The notes under the pieces were generated by a model. The model made no database searches and was not told the DNA's origin. It saw only the letters and a list, made by a program, of their open reading frames with translations. From positions 1-59,348 of IMG/VR virus record IMGVR_UViG_3300028388_002907: a stretch of DNA of 59,348 bases. The stretch is one strand, 5' to 3'. Shown here piece by piece: positions 22,893-30,400 of this stretch. The stretch is from a virus. Numbering within the stretch: the first letter of the stretch is position 1; every line of letters begins with the position of its first letter. The position numbers and the translations under genes were made by a program.

Positions 22893-22900
22893 TATTTATG
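22893..22900 (-). promoter_or_regulatory. Late promoter upstream of gp22 (CATAAATA)
   Basis: The minus strand reads CATAAATACATCG in the 42-nt gap between gp21 and gp22, about 30 nt before the gp22 start. Same octamer as at gp23. Confidence 0.72.
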
Positions 22901-22911
22901 TTTTTGAATTT

Positions 22912-24687
22912 TTAGAGAGACTTAATGAATTGTTCAAAAAGGCGGCTTGCCTTTTCTTCCAATTCTTTCCTAGAGACTTTTGCAGTTTCCTTAATTTCTT
23001 CTTCAATCCTATCAAATTCATTTTGGACAGTCCAAGAAGATGTTGCAACGTCATATACCCATTCTACGTTTTCCATCACCCCTCTGACAAAAGCGTTAGG
23101 CGCACTCGGATCAGCAACAATGTCACCGGCTGTTGCCAGCATAAAATCTTCTTGTACCTCCATAAAGCCCTGAGAATTTTTCTTCAAGGACCCCAGACCT
23201 CTTGATGAAATTCCCAATTTCGATCCTTCGTCAATAAAATTCTTGACTATCTGTCCCATAGGCTGACTGGTCAAGATTTTTGCCTTTCCCACTACATTGT
23301 CACCATCTTCTTCCAGACTGATAAATCTGTGAGAAACCCTGTCTAAATTGATTGATGGATTACAATTACCGCTCCAAAAGCTATAACCGTTGTCCCTAGC
23401 GATAAAGGTTTGGTTTTCTACTTGAATGCAGTAAACCTTTCCCTCATAAGGCACTTTTTCAATCTTTAGAAATCTTGGGTCTAAATAAACACCTTTAGAC
23501 TGAATGACCTTTGCGAAATAAAGGGGTTTTTTATTTGCCTTTGAAATAACCCTATCAGCAAAAACGTAGTCATTTTCACAAATCTCCATAACCTTATTTG
23601 AAGCATATCCAGCTATAGAAAGAATTTGCGTGCAATCATCAATAAGTTGTTCGCTTGTTGAAAACATATCACATCTTACATATTTTTCATCAAATGTTCC
23701 TCTGCCATCTCCTAACACGAAATAGTCTAGGAAACCTTTTGCTGATTCTTTTCCGAATGAATCCATAAGGTCTCTTGGAACATATTTGTTATAGCAATTC
23801 CCTAAACCGTGTAGATATTCACCAAGCCTTCTATCATGACAACTCCACATGAGTTTTCCATTGCTTGAATACTCATGCCAATTGAATTGATTCATGTCAT
23901 TCACTAGGTCTCGTATAATATCAGCCTTGTCTCCCTCATTCTGGAAAACACTCACTTTATATTTGTTATTACAAACAGTTGTGCAACCTTCTGCTAGATA
24001 TAGTCCCATAAACTTGGAAAATGTTGCCATATCTATATCAACATCCTCCAAAAGATGTCTAGTTTTGTCTGAAACAAATTTCAGAGTATTAGAGCCTTTG
24101 ATTGTATATTTTTCTCTGGTTTCTGGCAATCCTTCATTACCTTTGGGGATATACCATTTACTGATATTGGTATCGCTAATATACTCTTTACCACTTAAAT
24201 GATCTTCTATTTGTCTAGCAGTAACAAACTTTTCTTCATTTGTTCTCTGATTTACCACCAAAAATCTGTGATCTGGTGTTACTGTGGTATCAATACCTCT
24301 GTTTTTCAGGCGTAGCATATTACCAGAGAAATCGTTCACAACATGGGTTTTGATGGTATGTATTTCTGTTCTACCATTTTTTCTGGTATAGACCTTTTCA
24401 TCACCATCAATCTCTGCAATACCTTTCCAACCGTCAGTTGTCAGGATTTCCGCTGTCTCTAAAAAGCATGGATGCCCCAATTCACCATGCGCGCGGTTTT
24501 CCTTTACGTACAGTTCGTTGTACCGCGCCATTTCTTTCATCAGAACATTTTTGGGATAGACTCTCCCATTCTTGTTCTTGATGTTGCTTTGCATGATGAT
24601 CCCTTCGATGAAATACGATTTGGAACCATCTTCATTACCTTCCTTGAGGTATGATACGTCTTCTGTCAATTCTTTGATTAGGTTCAT
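22912..24687 (-). CDS. 21: Prohead core protease gp21, interrupted by an in-frame intein
   Basis: 591 residues, of which 1-73 and 442-591 form a 223-residue T4-type prohead protease (T4 gp21 is 212 aa). It cleaves scaffold and capsid proteins after Glu during head maturation. The His motif G-E-L-G-H-P ends at residue 73. The presumed catalytic Ser lies in L-G-I-S-S-R-G-L-G-S in the C-extein (about 491-500). Residues 74-441 are a complete intein with a homing endonuclease domain. The protease is inactive until splicing joins H-P to C-N-P-S, because the His and Ser lie on opposite exteins. GGGAG precedes ATG 24687. Confidence 0.92.
   Translation of the reverse strand: MNLIKELTEDVSYLKEGNEDGSKSYFIEGIIMQSNIKNKNGRVYPKNVLMKEMARYNELYVKENRAHGELGHPCFLETAEILTTDGWKGIAEIDGDEKVYTRKNGRTEIHTIKTHVVNDFSGNMLRLKNRGIDTTVTPDHRFLVVNQRTNEEKFVTARQIEDHLSGKEYISDTNISKWYIPKGNEGLPETREKYTIKGSNTLKFVSDKTRHLLEDVDIDMATFSKFMGLYLAEGCTTVCNNKYKVSVFQNEGDKADIIRDLVNDMNQFNWHEYSSNGKLMWSCHDRRLGEYLHGLGNCYNKYVPRDLMDSFGKESAKGFLDYFVLGDGRGTFDEKYVRCDMFSTSEQLIDDCTQILSIAGYASNKVMEICENDYVFADRVISKANKKPLYFAKVIQSKGVYLDPRFLKIEKVPYEGKVYCIQVENQTFIARDNGYSFWSGNCNPSINLDRVSHRFISLEEDGDNVVGKAKILTSQPMGQIVKNFIDEGSKLGISSRGLGSLKKNSQGFMEVQEDFMLATAGDIVADPSAPNAFVRGVMENVEWVYDVATSSWTVQNEFDRIEEEIKETAKVSRKELEEKASRLFEQFIKSL
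23365..24468 (-). other. Full-length LAGLIDADG intein in gp21
   Basis: 368 codons, from Cys1 (C-F-L-E-T-A-E-I-L-T) to terminal Asn (F-W-S-G-N), with +1 Cys. Block B is T-P-D-H. Two dodecapeptide endonuclease motifs are visible: F-M-G-L-Y-L-A-E-G (about residue 227 of the precursor) and L-D-Y-F-V-L-G-D-G (about 324), each with its acidic metal ligand. Block F-like Y-C-I-Q-V-E-N-Q-T-F-I precedes the C-terminus. The penultimate residue is Gly, not His. The endonuclease is likely active for homing into intein-free gp21 genes. Confidence 0.92.
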
Positions 24688-24706
24688 TTTTCTTCTCCCT
24701 TTTGTC

Positions 24707-24713
24707 TATTTAG
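24707..24713 (-). promoter_or_regulatory. Late promoter-like element upstream of gp21 (CTAAATA)
   Basis: The minus strand reads GTCTAAATAGAC, itself a small palindrome, 20 nt before the gp21 ATG. The core is CTAAATA instead of CATAAATA, the same variant as before gp19. Confidence 0.55.
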
Positions 24714-24730
24714 ACAAAACAGTAATTTCA

Positions 24731-26758
24731 TTATACCGGTGTATGTACTGTCCCTGCTAGGTCGATCCAACCATCACCAGCCGCACTACCTTGAGCATAT
24801 GCCATGATACCCCCCGATACATCTGTTATCCAAACAGATTTTCTGATGTGTTTTCCTCTGGTGTTAATCGAATGTGACACATCAAGAACATTGGCCTGAG
24901 TAACCTCGGAAATATCTCCGGGAGATTTGACTCTATACACTTCTTTCGCATATGTGTAAATCGTTGCGTCCGGCGCAGGAAGTTGTGTTGGGTCACGTTC
25001 AACCCTTAATCTAAGTGTTCCCGGACCCTGAAACGGGTCATCGTTTTTCATCATCATTCTTGCCCCATCAGCAAAAACGATATTATCCGTCAATACGTCT
25101 ATCGTAACATCTAGCCAAGTAGGAGAACCAACACCATTGTTGATAACAATGAAAAAAACATTGAGAGTGGATGGTGAATCCAAGGTAATGTGATTCACCG
25201 GAGGTATGTATAGCCCTCCCCCAACCACATCTGTGTTATCGAGAATAATGGAGGGCGATGCCACGGACCCTCCTAACAAGCTGTAAACATTTTCTTCTGC
25301 TACATATTGGACTAATCCGCCTACTGTTCCTACCAAAAAATTTTCTATCGGCATACAGTCCGAATTTGAGTACCAAGTTAATGTAGGCTCAAAATCGTTT
25401 CCATTTACATTAACCACTCTAGCCAAACTATCTGTGGCATCTCTCCTAATGACAATTCCTCTGACCCCAGTCTCACCGCCACTTAATATGAATGAATTGT
25501 TTACGGCTTTTGCGCCGCCCCTCAAGGAAGTTGTAATGTCTATTCCCACAACATCACTCATTCCTGTCAAATTTATCCTGTTGTTTTCGTATACGGACCC
25601 TATTGCACCAACTGATTTAATTCCTATATCAGCATGGCTACCTATGAAACAACCCGTTACGGTATTGTATTGTCCGTAGTCCTCAATTACAGTTCCCACT
25701 ACAGGAACACCCCCGTCTAGCGTAGTTTTATCGCCGTCTACACCTTCAACATATAGATTATCAACAAAGGTATCATTCGAGTATTCGCCCAGAATAACCC
25801 CCTTATCCACATGCGAAACTTGGCAATTTGATATACGGGTTGAGGTCATACCAACTCCACCACTAATCTCAGAAGCAATGTCATATGCGACACTAAACCC
25901 TCTGACACTAGTTTCCATAATAAGGAAAAGGCCCTGTGACCATGATGGTTTTACCCGTATTCCATAACCAGTCCTTGTTCCGGTTTCATCCCCACCTGCT
26001 GTATATGGATTGTCTATTGCGTGTTTGTTTATGAAAAAACATTCACTAATGATTCCTACTGGTGCATAATGGATATGGGCGCCGTCACCATCACCAAGTT
26101 GGTCAAATACAACTTGGTGGAATACGGCAAATTGACCACCTGATTGAATCATAGCCAATGGAACATTTTCATTTGTTGTTCCCACAATTCTCATGCTTTC
26201 GATGCCCCCACCACCATTCGATCCGGGGTCATCTCCTAAAATATCCGTATATGCCGGTACTGCGCCTGTTTCATCAAATTTCAGAATTGTTCCGTATAGG
26301 TTAAGTCTTGAACCAGCCTCTCCTGTACCCTTTCCAATCCATTTCCAAGTGCGATTTCTTGTTGGCCCGCCGCCACCCGGCCTTACGAATTGCCCGGACA
26401 TTCTATATACACCTTCTTCGCTGGATAACCACCAGCCATTGTCAAAGCTGTAATCTGCGGCCTGCTGAAATTTCGCAAGACAATCTTCTACACCTGTTTT
26501 ATCGGGATTCCATTGTTCTGTGCTGATAAATCCTTTTGAATCGGGTAGTGCTTTTAACAAAACACCATTAGCAGTCGATATGTGATCGTCTGACGATACA
26601 GCCGCCACCACTTCAAATTTGTATGCCCCGGCTTCCACAACGTCTCCTGCCGAGACAATTCGTTTAGGATCACCCTCAGAATACGACAATGTAGTATCAG
26701 CCGCTAATTCCTGCACAGAATCTAGAGTATATCTTGCTTTACCTATTGTTATTGGCAT
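24731..26758 (-). CDS. Tailspike-like beta-helix protein
   Basis: A 675-residue protein. Residues about 90-460 are rich in short beta-strand repeats with N-x-x-V, G-I-x-I and V-x-x-N patterns typical of right-handed parallel beta-helices of the pectate-lyase family. The N-terminal 80 residues look like a small attachment domain and the C-terminal 200 like a beta-rich receptor-binding or trimerisation region. Tailspikes bind and often cleave host polysaccharide, but no catalytic residues can be assigned here. It is the last gene of the fibre cluster, just before gp21. AAAAGGAAAAATT precedes its ATG. Confidence 0.7.
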   Translation of the reverse strand: MPITIGKARYTLDSVQELAADTTLSYSEGDPKRIVSAGDVVEAGAYKFEVVAAVSSDDHISTANGVLLKALPDSKGFISTEQWNPDKTGVEDCLAKFQQAADYSFDNGWWLSSEEGVYRMSGQFVRPGGGGPTRNRTWKWIGKGTGEAGSRLNLYGTILKFDETGAVPAYTDILGDDPGSNGGGGIESMRIVGTTNENVPLAMIQSGGQFAVFHQVVFDQLGDGDGAHIHYAPVGIISECFFINKHAIDNPYTAGGDETGTRTGYGIRVKPSWSQGLFLIMETSVRGFSVAYDIASEISGGVGMTSTRISNCQVSHVDKGVILGEYSNDTFVDNLYVEGVDGDKTTLDGGVPVVGTVIEDYGQYNTVTGCFIGSHADIGIKSVGAIGSVYENNRINLTGMSDVVGIDITTSLRGGAKAVNNSFILSGGETGVRGIVIRRDATDSLARVVNVNGNDFEPTLTWYSNSDCMPIENFLVGTVGGLVQYVAEENVYSLLGGSVASPSIILDNTDVVGGGLYIPPVNHITLDSPSTLNVFFIVINNGVGSPTWLDVTIDVLTDNIVFADGARMMMKNDDPFQGPGTLRLRVERDPTQLPAPDATIYTYAKEVYRVKSPGDISEVTQANVLDVSHSINTRGKHIRKSVWITDVSGGIMAYAQGSAAGDGWIDLAGTVHTPV

Positions 26759-26932
26759 AATTTTTCCTTTTAGCGTATTTTACCAAGAATCCGTCTTCGA
26801 CCGGCAAGAGCGTCTTTATCGTCCAGCCCCGACATTCGAGCGCCTGTCGCGTCACTTTCGTAGACGCGACAGGTCTGATCTGGGTCATACAGCGAGGGTC
26901 ACTTTGTCAGATCACCCCACTCAGCTATCGCC
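26759..26932 (-). other. 174-nt gap with a GC-rich palindrome and candidate short frames
   Basis: This gap holds a perfect 11-bp inverted repeat (26843-26853 and 26863-26873, 9-nt loop) without a T-run. Two overlapping frames look protein-like. One is 49 codons, ATG 26888 to TAA 26739, overlapping the tailspike start. The other runs 26961-26770, from a GTG to a TAA just before the tailspike ribosome site, but has one internal TGA at 26899-26901. Neither has a convincing ribosome site. The second may be a decayed or recoded gene; I do not call either as certain. Confidence 0.35.
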
Positions 26933-27307
26933 TTACGGGTTGTAATGCCGAATGACCGCACTTGTCAGGGTGACAGTACCGCCAGACACAATGGACACGT
27001 CATCCAGATTAATGTCAGACCCCGTTGTTCCAACGGTCAAGCCGGTGATGCTTAAAGTGGCGCCCGAGTTATTGATTCGCGCTCCGTCCGCTGTGCCGGT
27101 GGCGGAAGCCGTGACGCTGCTGCTGGTGACGGCCAGAGTCCAGTCTGTGTTGCCCCCAGCCGAGGTCACAGTGCCTCCACCAGCGGTGAGAGCGAAGCTG
27201 GCAAGAACGGTCACGCCGTCCAGAATTTCGAGCGTTCCGCTTACGTAATCGTCTCTGGTCGCGGTCATACGTGATTCTTTGGTTCCTTCGGGATAGATAA
27301 TAGCCAT
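26933..27307 (-). CDS. Small beta-rich structural-type protein (124 aa)
   Basis: A 124-residue protein dominated by Thr, Ser, Gly and Val. It starts M-A-I-I-Y-P-E-G-T-K-E-S and contains short alternating strands (T-G-L-T-V-G-T-T-G-S-D-I-N-L-D), which suggests a beta-sandwich or beta-helix fragment such as a fibre tip or decoration protein. AAAGGAG lies before ATG 27307 and a CATAAATA late promoter at 27353-27360. GC content is visibly higher than in the core genes, like the fibre next to it. Function unassigned. Confidence 0.6.
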   Translation of the reverse strand: MAIIYPEGTKESRMTATRDDYVSGTLEILDGVTVLASFALTAGGGTVTSAGGNTDWTLAVTSSSVTASATGTADGARINNSGATLSITGLTVGTTGSDINLDDVSIVSGGTVTLTSAVIRHYNP

Positions 27308-27320
27308 GAAATTTCTCCTT

Positions 27321-27378
27321 TGGTGCTACTAATAGTTTTATGGTACTGCTGATATTTATGGTGCTGCTGATAGTGTAG
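27321..27378 (-). repeat. Three short direct repeats overlapping a late promoter
   Basis: On the plus strand the pattern TGGT-x-CT-x-CT-x-ATA occurs three times with spacing of 18-20 nt (TGGTGCTACTAATAG, TGGTACTGCTGATAT, TGGTGCTGCTGATAG). The late promoter octamer lies inside the middle repeat. This could be slippage or a protein-binding array. Confidence 0.45.
27353..27360 (-). promoter_or_regulatory. Late promoter before the 124-aa gene (CATAAATA)
   Basis: The minus strand reads CATAAATATCAG, 46 nt before ATG 27307 and overlapping the end of the 43-aa frame. It is the same octamer as at gp22 and gp23. Confidence 0.6.
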
Positions 27379-27487
27379 TTCCGTTGACAGTAAAGGCTCC
27401 ACTGAATCCTCCGTTCCAATCGGCAACGGAACCCTGATAAAGCGTGCCTGTGCCGGTCTCGTCTGTGATCCCGGTTGTGTTAATCAT
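27356..27487 (-). CDS. 43-aa frame that appears to continue the large fibre after a frameshift
   Basis: From ATG 27487 the product starts M-I-N-T-T-G-I and ends T-T-L-S-A-A-P. It contains T-L-Y-Q-G-S-V-A-D-W-N-G-G, typical of the last strands of a concanavalin/LamG-type jelly roll. The 1854-aa fibre ends in exactly such a domain, in a frame one base away, 8 nt into this frame. The frame extends upstream to 27541 without stop. It could be a separately initiated peptide (ATGATTAA overlap), or the true C-terminus of the fibre reached by a +1 shift. Confidence 0.5.
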   Translation of the reverse strand: MINTTGITDETGTGTLYQGSVADWNGGFSGAFTVNGTTLSAAP

Positions 27488-30400
27488 GATGCTGGTCAGG
27501 TCCATCAAAAGTACCAGACAGCGTAGCGCTGTTCGTCCCATCCGATACAGTTATCGTCCACGCCCCCGCATTACTTGTAAAGTCAGCGGTAATTGGTGTC
27601 CCTGTGGTTATTGCCGCAGGTGACATACTCGATGAAGCGAAGCCGTTGAATAGTGGTAGAGGCGCAGTTCCCTCGCCGTACCGAGCCAGCCGCCCGCCTG
27701 TCTGATCCAGCCAAGCGCCACTTCCCCCCAACAATTCACCGAACATAAACTGGTTGCCAGTCAGGTCGTACATCGACCCGGACAGGATGATGCGGAAAGT
27801 GTTGCCCGTTATGCCAAATCCCGACAAATAGTTGTCTGTGCCATTCAGGCGTACCGTGTCTGCGGAAACTGGCGCTGCAACCGTGCCACTGGCGATCATC
27901 GTATCTGGTCCGCTTTCCACGGCCAGCATGGACCCTGTTACACCCGGTCCCGTAACCGTGCCGGATGCGATCATCGTATCTGGTCCGCTTTCCACGGCCA
28001 GCATGGACCCTGTGACGTTCGGTATAGTCACAGTGCCGGATGCTATCATCGTATCAGGACCACCTTCAACGGCCAGCATGGACCCTGTTACACCCGGTTC
28101 CGCAAACGTGCCACTGGCGATCATGGTATCAGGACCGCTTTCCACGGCCAGCATGGACCCTGTGACGGTTGGTGCAGTCACATTACCGCTGGCGATCATG
28201 GTATCAGGACCGCTTTCCACGGCCAGCATCGTGCCCGAGATTGGTAGCGCGCCCCGCACATAGTCATAGATGCGCGCGGTGATCGAAGCCCAGTTATTCG
28301 TAATCTCGCTGTTGATGCCTGTGCCGCCTGCCGGAGTAAAGGCCGGTGCCTGTGCATCGAAAATGTAAGAATACATGATAGCCGCAATAATCAGATAGGT
28401 GTCGCTGAATCCGTGCGGGGCATTATCCTCAAACAGTTCACTGAATGGCACGTTGCCAAGCGCAGTATTTTCGTATGCGTCGATGAAAGCGCCATTCACA
28501 TCCATGTGCCTAATATCGAGCGCGGGATATGCGGCTTGCATGTCCGCCACGTATTCAGACCCCCACCCAGCGTAGCCATAGTACGGCGTTGTGGTGGTGT
28601 CCGTTGCCGCTGCGATCCAATCCGCGATGTTCTGTGCCGTAGCGCTGCCCGGCTCTGCCCCGCCTGTCGGGAGACCGAAGTCGTACAAACCTGTGTATAT
28701 CCAATGCGTTCGATTGGCGTTGGCGGCATTGGTCTGCCATGCGTCGATAAGTGCCGAGTTCAGGCTGACGTAACTTTCGCTTGCTCCGGGGATGCCCCCG
28801 TTTTCATTGGGCGCACGGTTAGCCGCCTCGAAGTTATCGTGGACAAATATCAGATGGTTGACGCTTGCCGCACCACTCCATCCTGTCATGGATAGCTGCG
28901 TGGTATCCTCCGCGCTGATTCCGTTCGCGGGCGGGGTTTGCCACTGGCCGATAAATCCAAACTCGCCTCCATCAAAGAACACACCCGGCGTTCCCATACG
29001 CTCTAACCAATTTCGTGCATCGGTGTCGGACCCACCAACACCGGCATCGTGGTTCATTAAGCTGTTGTGGTATGCGTAGAGGATCAGATCGTCAGAGCCG
29101 GGAGCCGTAACCGTGCCACTGGCGATCATCGTGTCTGGACCACCTTCAACGGCCAACATGGACCCTGTGAAGGTTGGTGCAGTCACAGTGCCGGATGCGA
29201 TCATCGTGTCTGGTCCGCTTTCCACGGCCAGCATCGAGCCGGTTACGGTTGGTGCAGTCACATTACCGCTGGCGATCATCGTATCAGGACCACCTTCAAT
29301 TGCCAGCATCGTACCAGTCACAGGCGTTGCGCCGTGACCATAGTCAATCATGGCTTCGCCTCGGCTGTACCTCATATACTGCTCATAGGCAGGTGTGGCA
29401 GGATCGGCGAGACCTTGGCTCAAGCCCCAGAAGCCATATCGGCTATGTTCCGTCATGCTGCCATAGAAGTTAAACGGCCCATCATTTGGCCCTGTTCCGT
29501 TCTCCCACGCATTGATCTGACGGCGTAGTGCGTCACCGTAATAGGTGCTTTCTACAAATCCGCTGAACAACGTCACCAAGTCTGTCAGGCGAGGATGTCC
29601 AGAGGGTGGAACCATGTGACCTGTGCCTTCGTACATCATTAGGTCAAGACCGCGTGTGGTCATGGCGCTATTCCACGATGCAAGCGTGGTGGTGTAGTCA
29701 CCATCTACCTCGGCAACATAGGCATCATAGATTTCACGATAGGCTGCCTCGGCGCCCTCTGCGTCAAATGTCGCTATCAACGTGTCGTGGTTTGTGTTGT
29801 CTTCGGGGCCGTAGTATTCTGTGAGAATATAGGAGGTAACACCAATGGCATCAAAGCTGTTGACAGGCGCATCGCCACCAACCGCCGCGATTATATCAGG
29901 CGCATCAAGGTAAGCATCCATCAGGCCAAGGTGTCCGAAGAAACCACCTGCGGTACGGGTGATACGGTTTGTCTGACCTGCGAATATTGTGGCGAAAATA
30001 TCCATGCACTCGGCAGCACGATATCCAGCCCATTGCATATATTCGTCGCCGCTGCTCGTCCCTAAAATTGCGTGGGCTTGTTCGCGTGCGTACCACTCCT
30101 GCGGGAATATGCCGTTCCAAGTCTCATTTGAATATTCAATGTAGATATGTAGCGCCGGGTTCAGCCGGTCACGGATCAGCGTAGCCATTTGCGTCACGTA
30201 GTCGTCTGTTGCTTGGTGCGGAATGCAGAACCAAGCATCAGTGCCGAGTTCGTTCGCAAGGTCAATGCAGACCTCCAGCGGAACGCCAGTGAAAAAATTA
30301 TCGACAGTTTCTTCTGCGGAGTAAGTTGCTTGATCTGGAACGTAGCGATCCGCCCAATCAACTTGGTTGGACCCGTTGGTTGCAGTCCAGTCCATGAACC

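Noticed and set aside
26843-26873. 11-bp GC-rich hairpin as a terminator
   Set aside because: No T-run follows on either strand, and it lies within protein-like frames.
27861-28235. CRISPR-like spacing of repeats
   Set aside because: The 75-bp period is contiguous, in frame and codes for a 25-residue unit; there are no unique spacers.
29067-29528. Long plus-strand open frames opposite the giant fibre, such as 27832-28263 and 29067-29528
   Set aside because: They are mirror images of the repeat-rich GC-biased fibre gene, have no ribosome sites and show low-complexity repeats that simply reflect the coding strand.
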